Source: Calliopum simillimum (Eukaryota; Arthropoda; Insecta; Diptera; Lauxaniidae). Taken from it: a stretch of DNA of 64,000 nt. Below, in pieces: positions 48,401-59,036 of the stretch; the first letter of the stretch is position 1; every line of letters starts with the position of its first letter. Below the pieces are notes generated by a model. That model made no database searches. It saw only the letters and a list, made by a program, of their open reading frames with translations, and was not told the origin of the DNA. Both the position numbers and the translations under genes were made by a program. The DNA lies in NCBI GenBank assembly GCA_951812925.1, contig OX638370.1, forward strand, positions 118,186,897 through 118,250,896, in the 5' to 3' direction.

Positions 48401-51400
48401 TGTGTGTTTATGGTTTTATTTCAATTATGGCAGACACCACGCCTTATTAATAAACAACTCAATTTGCGCACAATTTGTTTTAATTAATTTACATTACACA
48501 TTTGCTCTGATAATGTTCCATATTGCAATTAATTCAATTGTTGTGATATGTTTCATATAATGAAATCTATAAAACTTTAATGTAAACATGAAATGAAAAA
48601 CTCTTTACATACGAGTAAATGCAATGAATACGCGCTAGTGAATTAAGCTGTTTATTAAAAATTAATATAACAGGTCGTATGAGTGATATTAATTTAAATA
48701 TGCATTTCAATGATAAATTGTGTAAAGAAATATGAAGTAACAATTTAATGAACGACATCATCAATATATAATGTGGTATAATGAATATCCGTTGAGTTCT
48801 AAACAAGACCAAGTTTCAATGTGCAAAGAAATCAGCAAAATGACACAAATTTCTTAATCTTGTTTTAATGTTTTAGAATTTTTTAAACCCTGAATTGAGA
48901 AATTTTCCTTTAGTCAATATCTATGACATATGTGTTTAAAAAATGACAAAAATCATGCAGTAAAAAGTTTCACATTTTTGCATCTATAATCTAGATTAAA
49001 GCCGTCGTCTGTCTAGTGCATATGTCTAATAGGCTAGACAGACGACATCTTTAATGCAAATTTAAGAATTAATAATGCGAATCTTTTTATTGCATAATTT
49101 TAGGCAACTTTTAAATATTTATTATGTATGTAGACATTGACTATAACAATATCTAGTTGCTTAAAATTATGCAATAAAATGATTCGCATTATTATGTTTT
49201 TAATTTGCATTTAAATTGTCGTCTGTCTGAGACATAATATATTTTTTTCCAAAACATGTGTGAAGCAATACCACTGTGCACTGCTGCACTGCTGCTTCTT
49301 TCTTAATGCTTGCTGCAACCATTTTATGTGAAATTTTCCGTTGCATAAATTTAGGCAAATGCTTGAGAGATTGTAGCAATTCAAGCAACCAAAATGAATT
49401 TATTTCGACTTTGCTGCTTATGCATTCGTTTTTCGGTCTTTCATTTATTCGTGGGGTTTTTGCATTTCGACAAAGGAAACAACCTCAAATCTTTCGACAC
49501 AACAACACAAAGTGAGAACCACCAGCAGAAGCATCGAAAACTCAATATAAGGCCTAAGCAATCATCAAAGAGGCCAACCAACCAACCAGCCAGTCGATCC
49601 AGCAGACAGAATCCAACCCGTCATCTACTAACCAACCAGCATTTGATGAAAAAGGAAATTCTTTGCCTTTTTTTTTTGCTCTGAAAATGTAAACAACATT
49701 TTCGCTTTGCAGCAGTAGTTAGACTCTAAAAGCCCATTTCATATAACAGAGATATTAAACAGAATGAAGAGACGTCGATAGCAATGAATGCATCAGGGGA
49801 TATTACATGAAAAACTATATTTCCAAATGAAACCCAATGAGATCTCGAAACAAAATTTTAGCGATAAGGAAATAAAACTGTACATGACGAAAACAATTGC
49901 AAATAGACGGAAAGTGTTGGAAAAATCTAAAAATACTGAAAATAATGAAGAAAATTTAACAACACTGAACAAACGAAAATTATAGGTGAAAAATTATATA
50001 TAATAGAATAATTTGAAAAATTGGGAAAAATATTTGAGAAGTTATTTTTCAAAAGGGCTTATTTCCAAAACGTAGCAGAAGTAATGTCATAATATTAATT
50101 GCCTGATATATTAATAAAAATTAATAACATTGGTCTCTGTTTTCACCACAAGTTTACTTAATGGTGTTTAATTTATGGCGTTAAGATAACAAAATGGTAT
50201 CGCTCAAATAACCTATCAATATTCCACGTAATGTGTATGACATTACTTATTTCGTTTTAAAAATAAGCCGTTTTGAAAAATCTCTTCTCACTTTAAATAG
50301 TCGAAAATATTTTAATATTTAGAATGTTCCAAACATGGAAAACATTGTAAAACAATTCTCAAAACTCTTCGCTTTCATATAACAAACTGTGCAATATCGA
50401 TCGAGCTCAAAAGAATTCACCTCCTTCAAAACCGAAAACGAGGCATCTCGCAAGTACGACAACAAAAACTGCCAAAATAACGTTAATGGATGCTTCATGT
50501 ATGAAGCACTTGAAAGGCACTGGAAAAACACGAATGATGGAAAAGAAACAAAAATTTCAAAGGAAACGTCATGCTGCTGCAATGTGAGATTCATTTAAGT
50601 GCTACTCTCCTGCTGGCCCTTGAATCGTCACTATGTGTCTTGCAGCACCATTTGCTAAATTATGATGCCGGTTGTGTTTGACTCAAAAAGGGAAAAATCC
50701 TTATTTGCTGTAACGCCGCACAATGGTATGGCTTCATATATGGTTTGAAAAAAAAAAGGAATGAATTTTCACATTCTTAATGAATTACTAGCTAAGAAAA
50801 ATTTCAAAAATGGGCATGATACGTCAACGGTCACACCTACTTACCTCCCGTAGGAAATGAATTAACTAAAATTCTTTATCCCTAAACATATGCAACACAT
50901 TGTATACATAGCTATATATTAATAAGCAAGAAAAAAACTTGTCCATCCTTTTTTACTCTGTTAGAAATGGAGTACAACTTTAAATTATACACCATTAGAA
51001 AGGTCTTTATGTGTAGATGTGCACAAAGTTAAAACTATGTTTATAATTTGACTTTAAGCCAGGTAAAATTAAATACTAATTTTTTGATATTAACAACAGC
51101 AAAATTCACGGTCATACAGAGCAAAACAAAGGATAAGGCACAAAGAGAAAGACAAATAGCATAGCACTGACTTCATGTGTTTTGTTTTGTTTATTTTTCG
51201 CTTGAATTATTCCAGGCATGATAAATGAGTATTTCTATTTGGCACCAAATAGCAAAAAAAAAAGAAAATACCTAAAAGTGTCCAAAAAGTACCAAAATTA
51301 TTTAATACATTTGTGGTCGAATTTTGACCACTGCGCGATTCTAGTACATTTAATTACTTACACACGTACGTGTATAACCTAAGAGTGATTTTGCTAATTT

Positions 51401-51967
51401 TTTCAAAGTAAAACCATGACTTTAGAAAAAGTATTAAATTTAGTGGTCGAAAAAATGTTTTTTTCCGCTAAAATACCACTGTGCGCCGGATGTTTACGTA
51501 GAAAGTTGTTATTACTGTTTAGTTTTTTGTTGCTACCATTTCCTAGAAGTAATGTTGTTGCTTCCCTTTTGATTTGCAAAAGTAATGTGAAAACTTTTGA
51601 AATTTTTCAAGTGGATTTTTCATAGTTTTTGAGTGTTGAAATTGTAACTCCTTTGCAGTCTGAATTGTAATTTGAGCCATGAAATGTTTTCAAAATTTCT
51701 TAAGTCACTTTGTTTCTGAAATAATTATAAAAGTTTTCATAAATGATGAAAATTTAAGTTTCATTCAACAAAATTAAATTTGTCACTGTTAAGATGATAG
51801 TTGGCAGTTTCGATGTTTCGAAACTCACTTACATGTTGTGTTTAAGAAAAACCAAATTAGTTTTTCGATGAACTAAATACCAAACTTGTTTAATTTTTTA
51901 TCATGACATTTGGAAAATTTTAACAAATACACTTATGTGAGAAAAGGACTTATTCTGAACTCTGTTT

Positions 51968-52004
<37 letters not shown>

Positions 52005-55000
52005 AAAAGCCTTTATGTTTATGTCTTTATTGATATAGATATTTTCAATGAGTTTCAACATATTTTGTTTTGGGAGCTATTGAATTAATAAGATATCGGC
52101 TCTTTTTCTGGGTAACTCTATTTTTAGTTCCAAAGTCGGTTTGTGTGCATGTTTGTTAGCAAATCTTTTAAAGTTTTTTGACTGAAATTTTTATTTGTCT
52201 ATTTGTATTTAATTTGAAATCATGTTCTCCATTTTTCCATCTCTAATCTTTTTCATTTTCTTTTTATATTTTCCTGTTTTCTGTATGTTCTTTACAATCG
52301 TTACGATATTTTTTTCCAATTATTGTCGATTGCACGTTCATTCGTTCGTCATTCGCATACTCAATCAACCATAACACAAAATCATTACCAACAACAACAA
52401 CATGATGAACACTTCAACAACCTCAATCAACAACATCGTCATCAACTTATAATTCATCATTCATTCATACAAACATACAAACATTTACTTGAACATACTC
52501 GCGTCGCACGTTTCCAACTTGCAACTACTCCGGCTATTTGTGTTGCTGTTGCTGTTGCTATTGCTAAAATAATCTGCTTTGCCTGCTTCATTCAATTCCC
52601 TTGACGTTTTTTATGTTGAAATCACAAACTTCAACTTTGTTCCACAAAATCCTATTTTTCAACCTTATTGTGTGTCACGTCAATCCATGTCATTGAAACG
52701 AACAAACCTCCAGTTGATAAGAAAAACGCGAATGATGTCTGTTCAATTGTTAAATTAATGGATTTAGTAGAAGCAACAGCAACAACAACAACTGTAGCTA
52801 TAACAACTTCAACAGCAATAGCAACAGGTATAGCAATGATACCGCCCGTAGCAACGGAAGGAGCAACAGCTACGGCATCAGCAGTAACAATGACCAACAA
52901 AACAACCAGAGGCGGCAGTAGCAGCAGCAGCAGCAACAGCAACATAACAGCAGCAACAGAAAACAAGTTGGAAAAAATCACTGCAAGCATTAGCAACAAC
53001 ATGAATAACTCCGACAACAGCATTAGCAACAGTTGCGATGGTAATCGTAATAACGATTGCATTGCCGCCAGCAAGTTTAATTATCCCTATGGCAAAGGTA
53101 AGCTCTGTCAGCCTCATTTCTTTTTTTGTGTTTTCCTTTCGTTTTATTTTGATAAAACTCTCTTTCATGAAACCAACCTCATCATCATTATCATTATCAT
53201 CCATATTATTATCATTCATAAGTATCATTATTATGCTCTCTTCATCTAAAATAATCCTTTGAACTAATTATGATATAGCAAGGAGTATTCGTATATCTTA
53301 TATAATTATGTACTATAGTAGCGCAATAGAAAAAAGAATTCATTTGCAATTAATTGCTTTCGAGAAGTTTGTGTTGTAATTAAGCTTTTTAGTTTTGTGT
53401 AGTTTTGAAGTTAAAAAAAAATCTGGTCGTCTTTATCTCAACAAGTTTTAGCTCCATCTATCTTTTATTGATTTATTTGCTAGCTTTTAAGTTGTTTTTG
53501 GTTGGCAGTGATGAAACATGATTTTTTGATTCAGACATTTTAAAATATTTAACTTTTTTTTCATAAATCTCTCTTCGCTTTAAAGGCCATACACTTTTCA
53601 CTCAACCCTAAACTCTTCAGCTTTACTCTGCTAAATTGCTAACCAATGTGTAAGAGCGAAACTATTCATACGCCTTCATAAATCTTTTTAAAGGTTCCAG
53701 CGATAGCTAAATAGAATGTCGTACATCATATCGTTACTAATGTGAGTCGATTTGTCTGATGATGAAAAAAGTCATTCCGATGGTGTCTCAAAAGTTAAAA
53801 GGGAAGCTGGCCATGGTCATTGTTCCATCCTTCACAATCTGCAAACTGAATTTCCCAGCTCTAAAGATTACGCCTATTCCACACTCAGTTTTGATAGAAA
53901 CTTTCGTATATGGCTTCCCGAGAGAGCTCTGTGGAAATATGACACTGTCAATCTAGTCTTTGAAACTGGCATATGCACCAATGGCTCCTAGATAGAGTGC
54001 GGTGTTCGTGCGGGAGATTTTTTAGAAAGCTAGAAGTTAGCAACCTTTTTGCTCGCCTGACACAGTCAATCTTTTATTCTTAAGGAATCGTTACACTTCT
54101 TGTTCTTGATTCATACAGTGCATTCTTAGATGGCGCTGATGATTTGACATGGCATGAAACATTTTTATTTTTAGTTGCCTATTTTTTGTCCAATTTGTTG
54201 TGGATAGGCCCTATCATAAATAAATATTCTCAATGGAGACCGCAAGGCAGTCTGAGAAAAAATACGTGCCATTATATCTTTGGTAGTAAGAAAAAACTAT
54301 TGCAGTTTACTTAAAATAAAAATTAAAGTCGATTTTCTAATTCGCTCTGCGTGAAAAGAGGCATATGCAGCTAAATAATTTGAAAAATTTTGGCTTTCAG
54401 AGATCAATTTGTCTCTATAAAAGTACTTAGGCAGTTTTCCTAGGCATAGACTAAGTCAGTTTTGATAAGACCCATTTAGCCATATCTATTTTAAAAAGTA
54501 GTTATTTTTATCCTAAAAGTAAAAGCAAAAAACGATTTCCACACAAAAAGACAAAACTTAATTTTTTGAACATCAAATATGTCAAAACTTGAAAAACTGG
54601 CTAAGTATTTTTTACTTGTATTGGAACGAAATGAAAAATTGGCTTAAATTTCTATTTTGTATCAAACGATGGACTGAGTAATAAGGAACTGAGTACATCC
54701 CACGACTTATTGTCATTCTCCGACTTATTACAATGACTGGTTGTCGTCTTATTGAGGGCCCCTAATTTGATACAAATAACTATTTTTTTTTTGTTCTCTG
54801 AAATAACAATAAATTGTTTAAAAAACTACTCAGTTTCTGGAGCTAGCCTGGTGAGCACTTTGTATTACTCTCGATAATGTTTTGTGAATTTTTCCCGTTC
54901 CTTTTTTCTAATTAATACGCTCAGTACCTGAAATTTATCTTTGAAATGCCTTAACCTAAAACATTGTATTGTATCTTAATTTCAGAATCTCCCACGAAGC

Positions 55001-58000
55001 TGCATCTGGAAAACGAACGCCTAAATGCTGAAATATTGCGCCTACGCAAACTACTCGAAAATTCACCTGATGGCGCCGTTGGTGGCATCGATCTATCCGA
55101 CTCAAACAGCTGTGGTGATGCACAATCCACCGATGGCAGTGGTAGCGCATCACAGCAACGTGCTGATCGGCTTGAAGCCGAACTGCGAGCGGCTAAAAAT
55201 CAAATCATCGCTCTACGAATCGAACGCAAAAAGTTACGGGCGGACAAAACGGAACTACTGGCACAAGTGAAGCAACTCTGCTCATCACTGCAGGACAAAG
55301 AGCAAGAGCTGCGTGATTTTATACGAAATTTTCAAGAACGCGTGCGTGAAACTGAAACAAACAATGCCAAACTAACGGGTGATCGCGAACGTGAACGTTG
55401 GCAGCTGCTGAAGCAGGCACGCGATGAAGCAGAACGTTCGCTAGCGCTGGCGCAACAGCTGAATGCTCGTGATATGCAATTGCAGCGTCTGCAGGAGCAG
55501 CTACAGGAAGCACGACGACAACTTTCCGGTTGTCTTTCGGATCAGGAAAGTTTGCTATCGTTTGCACCACTCACTCCACCATCAGCGGCATCAGGATTAC
55601 TGAATCACATGGGTGGTGTTGGTGGTGGGGCAGGTGGGGTGGCTGGTTCAAGTGGCGCCGCTGGCAGTGTTGGTATGCGTAGTGATGATAGTGGGCGTGG
55701 TAATTCTAATTCGCTATCAGCTTTTAGCAGCAGTTTAAGTGGTGCTTCCGCGGCTACAGCTGGCGATCGTGGTTCGTGTTCAGCAGACTCTGGTGGTCTA
55801 CGGGGTAGCAGTGATCGAGAGAGCACAGGTGGTGATTTAAACTTTAGCGATGGTACTTGTGAAAATGGTCCGTGCATTACTGTGGATCCCGACAGCATAT
55901 CATTGGTTTCTAGTCAAAATATGTATCAATGTAAATCAAGAAATTTATTTATTCAAAAACAAAAATAGGCATTTTCTATCTCTTTCTATTTTATTCTTGC
56001 AGTTGGTACACCCAAAGAGCGCAGCCCCACCTTATCACCATTGAATTCGGCAGCATACTCAAGGTTAATACGAGAAATTTATTTGTCTCCAACACTTTCA
56101 TTTCTGTTTGGTTTCAATCTTATTAAAATTACAGATCTGTGGAACAGCTTGGATCACCAGTTGAACCCGAGGGACCAAGCGGCGCAGTGACACGCAAGTT
56201 CGCACCAAAACCAGGCGCGCTAGCAACACGGAATGGACGTGGTGGCACATGGGGCAGTATATCGAGGGTGTTTGCACGATCACGCAATAAAAATAAAGCA
56301 CTTTCTGCCGATGCAGCTGGAGAATGTAAGTATTCATTGGTGTCAAATTGAAGTGATGCTTTATTCTGGAACTCTCCTTCTTTTACACCTTACAGATTCC
56401 GACTACTCTTGGAGTCCGCTCTCGGAAGAAGGCTATGCTGAAAAATTACGTCTGTTGCGTGAGGCATCGCAAGTGCCAATGGAACGATGGCGTGCCTCGC
56501 AAGTGGTGGCCTGGCTTGAAGTGGCGCTTGGTATGCCACAATATAGCACACGTTGTGCTGAGAATGTTAAAAGTGGTAAAGTTCTACTTGAACTAAACGA
56601 TGGAGAGCTGGAGGCTGGTTTGGGACTCATACATCCAATGCATCGTAAGAAATTACGTTTGGCCATCGAAGAGCAACGTCGACCGGAAATGGTACGTTAT
56701 CCAATGATAACACAATTGGGACACACTTGGGTGGCATCAGAATGGTTACCAGATATCGGTTTACCACAATATGCTGAATCATTTTTGCATTCGCTTGTCG
56801 ATGCGCGCATGTTGGACACGCTGTCTAAGAAAGAGTTGGAAAAGTTTTTGGGCGTTACGCGTAAATTCCATCAAGCGAGTATAGTTCATGGTAAGTAAGG
56901 GGAGGATGGGGAGTGCGAATTTCATATTATTTAGATTGTATCTCAATTCATTGTTATCTATTTCACAGGTATTCATGTGTTGCGTATTGTTAAATATGAT
57001 CGACAAACGTTGGCAATGCGTCGCGTACAATCTGAGACTGTTGATACAGATCCTATTGTTTGGACTAATCAACGATTTATACGCTGGGCCAGATCGATTG
57101 ACTTGGGTGAATATGCGGAGAATTTAAAGGGTAAGTGGATACTACATCAGAGAAAAATCATCGCGATTTCATTCAACTCGATGGTAATGCTTGCTTGCAC
57201 CATTCAAATAATATGTGCTATACCTGAAAAGTTGTAAATTTTACGTTACACCTTCCTTAGTAATTATCGGTCCATTGCAATATGCTCAGCGCTCTCAAAA
57301 CTTATGGAGATCGTTATAAGCTTTCACTTTTGTGAATTATTTAAGGCTCACTGAATTACTTAATGATCGTGGATATGGGTTCCGCAGAGCTCGCTCTATT
57401 GGAGACTTAATGGCGTTCGTCACTAAGAGGTGAAGAGGTTTCCACTTTATTGGTGAAAGTATGGTTGTTTCTCTAGATATCGATAAAACTTTTGATCGAG
57501 TTTTGCATCGCAATCTCGTTGCGGAATAATCTCCTTACGAGTATTATTCCCGACAGCTGTGACAAATTTGAGAAGAATATTCATCGACACTACTCCTCTC
57601 TTCCCCATCCCTCCTCTTACCCATGTGCTTTTCTTCAAATCAACACCGTGCATTGCAATTAAAGGGCGTTGGTTTTGATATAAAAAAACTGTCCGTTTTT
57701 TTTAAACTACTGATATTTCACCTTTAAGAATTTTTGTACAGAAAAGCTGGATGAACATTTTCTTCTTAGAAGGTTTTGGCCCACAAATGAATTTTATTTA
57801 ATTTTTTTTTTTTTAATTTCTTCCGGAAAACATTTGTTGTATGGAATTAAGTTTAAATTTATTTAAAAAAAAAAAATATTTTAAAATAATAATTTTTTAG
57901 GTATAGCGTCTCAAAGTTAGGAAAAAAATCAATGATTTAATCTTTGAATTGTTACTTTGATAGACGCACGAAATTGTTTTGATATCCTCTATCCGTCACC

Positions 58001-58817
58001 TCCTATTGTGCGTCTTCAAAGTGAGCTAAAAAACGGTTCTGTTACAAAGGTCCATCAAATGGTCCATATACTTTTGTTATGCTTCTTTTTTTTCTGAGTG
58101 CAGCATATACACCTTCAAAATATCCACCCAATTAACCGGAATGAAAAAAGATCATTAAATCTCTGAATAGCGGCTACCGTTTGTTAATTAATTATAATAA
58201 AGCTAACAAACGACTTTCTCACATGCACAAATCAATTAAATATAATCTGTATTACAACAACAACAACAACGACAATGACTCATAGTCTTTATTTTGGTTT
58301 GGTCCAATCTAAATCAATTGAAATTAATTACCAACGTGTCATGATGAGCTCCAAACTCCACACCACAAATTTCATCCCTAATAAATAACAATTTATGTGC
58401 ACATTTATCTCTCATTTCCACTTTGCATTCTATCTCTGTTTTAACTACTACATACATACAAATACATACATATTCATTCATTTACAGATAGCGGTGTACA
58501 TGGTGGCCTCGTAGTGTTGGAACCATCCTTTTCTGGTGACACAATGGCAACCGCACTTGGTATACCACCATCGAAGAATATTATACGGCGTCATTTGGCC
58601 ACTGAATTTGATGCGTTGATTTTGCCTGCAAGGTAAGTTGATTAGCAATGCATATCACACACACACACTCACACAGACACAAACAAACACAGTTACACAA
58701 TTTCACACAAAGTTATAGAAATGTTTAATCACACACACTGACACTTTTGTGCCCCAAAATAATCCTTCCATCTACGTCCTGCATACAACCAACATCAGGT
58801 ATTTTAGTAAATTGGGC
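42344..58817 (+). CDS. KAZN: Kazrin orthologue, ten coding exons (3' end not in view)
   Basis: Joined exons give 1040 codons: 42344-42457, 44886-45489, 52714-53097, 54986-55930, 56003-56063, 56135-56325, 56396-56890, 56969-57130, 58488-58632 and tentatively 58799-58817. All junctions are GT-AG and all phases agree. Residues 1-367 are low-complexity (Ser, Asn, Ala, Gln, Thr). A coiled coil occupies about 373-393 and 425-548, followed by a Ser/Gly-rich linker. The kazrin signature GTWGSISRVFARSR and SDYSWSPLSEE precedes three SAM domains (about 798-860, 877-940, 960-1030). Their closest match from memory is vertebrate kazrin (NVKSGKVLLEL, LVDARML, SGVHG, ATALGIP), more than liprins. Vertebrate kazrin is a cytoplasmic scaffold linked to junctions, cytoskeleton and endosome traffic; the fly role is inferred. 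In-frame TAA two codons upstream supports the start. Confidence 0.9.
43026..43290 (+). repeat. Intronic dispersed repeat, forward copy
   Basis: GTAGTCAAAATTTGACCA, TTGGTACTTTTTGGACA, GAAGTCAGTG-like, CTCTTTGTGC and ATTTAATTTTAC match in order the reverse complement of 51050-51346. It lies in kazrin intron 1. It contains a long T run at about 43180. Confidence 0.65.
44886..45489 (+). CDS. KAZN: Kazrin exon 2, low-complexity
   Basis: Acceptor TTCATTGCAG, donor GTATGT. Residues 39 to 240, rich in Ser, Ala, Asn, Gln and Thr with two glutamine runs. The open frame extends a few codons upstream of the acceptor but that part is intron. Phase 0 in, phase 1 out, agreeing with both neighbours. The sequence is probably disordered and poorly conserved. 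Confidence 0.75.
45885..46337. mobile_element. Palindromic MITE-like element in kazrin intron 2
   Basis: The left arm (AGGTGATAGAAAAAGCCTAG, AACAAAAAATT, GATTTTCTGACA) and the right arm in reverse (AGGTGATAGAGAAGGTCAAA, AACAAAAAATC, GATTTTCTAACT) pair over about 100 bp. It is non-coding. A related partial copy lies at 25465-25740, so the family is dispersed. Confidence 0.6.
49028..49232. mobile_element. Hairpin MITE in kazrin intron 2
   Basis: AGACAGACGACATCTTTAAT on the left pairs with ATTTAAATTGTCGTCTGTCT-type sequence on the right. Inside, AATGCGAATC..TTATTGCATAATTTTAGGCAACT pairs with AGTTGCTTAAAATTATGCAATAAAATGATTCGCATT. A further short hairpin built on GTCGTCTGTCTAG / CTAGACAGACGAC (about 48997-49027) adjoins on the left. 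It is non-coding. Confidence 0.6.
51050..51346 (-). repeat. Intronic dispersed repeat, inverted copy
   Basis: Reverse complement of the repeat at 43026-43290, with TTGGTACTTTTTGGACA and GTATTTAATTTTACCTGGCTT as anchors. It lies in kazrin intron 2, so the pair flanks exon 2 in opposite orientation. Confidence 0.65.
51971..52002. repeat. Poly-T tract
   Basis: A run of about 32 T bases in kazrin intron 2. Confidence 0.85.
52714..53097 (+). CDS. KAZN: Kazrin exon 3, low-complexity
   Basis: The acceptor CCTCCAG is the first AG after a pyrimidine-rich stretch, and the donor is GTAAGC. Residues 240 to 368, rich in Thr, Ala, Ser and Asn (SSSSSSNSN, NNMNNSDNS). Phase 1 in and out. The completed first codon is Val, and the exit completes Glu of ESPTKL. 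Confidence 0.7.
53745..54040 (+). pseudogene. Eroded non-LTR retrotransposon fragment (RNase H end)
   Basis: An open stretch ending FDRNFRIWLPERALW...ETGICTNGS continues past a stop as IECGVRAG. This resembles the start of the RNase H region in Jockey/R1-type ORF2 (pattern F-T-D-G-S...D-x-G-x-G-A-G). Asp of TDGS is replaced by Asn. It lies in kazrin intron 3 and is not functional. Family assignment is tentative. Confidence 0.45.
54986..55930 (+). CDS. KAZN: Kazrin exon 4, coiled coil
   Basis: Acceptor TTAATTTCAG, donor GTAAAT. Residues 368 to 683. It encodes the heptad-rich segments LHLENERLNAEILRLRKLLE and about 425-548 (DRLEAELRAAKNQ through LQEARRQL). A Ser/Gly-rich linker follows with LTPPSAASG and acidic/serine clusters, ending SLVSSQNMYQ. 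In vertebrate kazrin this coiled coil mediates partner binding. Confidence 0.85.
56003..56063 (+). CDS. KAZN: Kazrin exon 5
   Basis: Acceptor TTCTTGCAG, donor GTTAAT (non-consensus +3). Encodes FGTPKERSPTLSPLNSAAYS, with two Ser-Pro sites. Phase 1 in, 2 out. Confidence 0.75.
56135..56325 (+). CDS. KAZN: Kazrin exon 6
   Basis: Acceptor AAAATTACAG, donor GTAAGT. Residues 703-767. It contains the kazrin hallmark RGGTWGSISRVFARSRNKNK, a basic segment just before the SAM domains. Confidence 0.88.
56396..56890 (+). CDS. KAZN: Kazrin exon 7, SAM domains 1 and 2
   Basis: Acceptor ACACCTTACAG, donor GTAAGT. Residues 767-932. It begins SDYSWSPLSEEGYAEKLRLL and carries SAM1 (WRASQVVAWLEVALGMPQY, NVKSGKVLLELNDGELEAGL) and most of SAM2 (WVASEWLPDIGLPQY, LVDARMLDTLSKKELEKFL). 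Confidence 0.92.
56969..57130 (+). CDS. KAZN: Kazrin exon 8, SAM 2-3 junction
   Basis: Acceptor TCTATTTCACAG, donor GTAAGT. Residues 932-986: end of SAM2 (GIHVLRIVKYDRQTL) and start of SAM3 (DPIVWTNQRFIRWARSIDL, EYAENLK). Confidence 0.9.
57262..57526 (+). pseudogene. Eroded reverse-transcriptase fragment
   Basis: NYRSIAICSALSKLME, then after a frame change LNDRGYGFRRARSIGDLMAFV, a stop, and FIGESMVVSLDIDKTFDRVLHRNL. These are reverse-transcriptase motifs of a Jockey/R1-type non-LTR element, including the LDI-K-FD block with the first catalytic Asp. It sits in kazrin intron 8, same strand, with stops and shifts. Confidence 0.7.
58488..58632 (+). CDS. KAZN: Kazrin exon 9, SAM domain 3
   Basis: Acceptor TCATTTACAG, donor GTAAGT. 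Residues 986-1034: DSGVHGGLVVLEPSFSGDTM, ATALGIPPSKN, IIRRHLATEFDALILPA. This completes SAM3. Confidence 0.9.
58799..58817 (+). CDS. KAZN: Candidate 19-nt kazrin microexon
   Basis: Between ACCAACATCAG and GTAAGT lie 19 bases that complete the Arg codon left open by exon 9 and add YFSKLG, leaving phase 0. Read through without splicing, the frame adds about ten residues and stops at TAA, which would be an alternative short C-terminus. No further exon was recognised to 64000, so the normal C-terminus is probably beyond the window. Confidence 0.45.
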
Positions 58818-59036
58818 GTAAGTTTTTGTACCGTATATATATGTATATAAATACATACATACATATGTACATATCTGTATTAAGGGGATTTTGTGTATTT
58901 GCATATGCTATAATTTTATTTAATTGCATTTAAAATTCTACCCAAGCATTCCTTATAAGCTGTGAAATTTCAAACAAATCACCGCAATTATTTTGACTAC
59001 ACACTTACACATACTCGTATGTACATATACTAGAAG

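Noticed and set aside
52323..52604. 93-aa Gln/His-rich open frame
   Set aside because: Within intron 2 of kazrin with no acceptor joining it in phase; could be a 5' exon of another isoform but nothing shows it.
56396..58632. Liprin identity for the triple-SAM gene
   Set aside because: Liprins also have three SAM domains, but the GTWGSISRVFARSR and SDYSWSPLSEE segments and SAM details match kazrin better.
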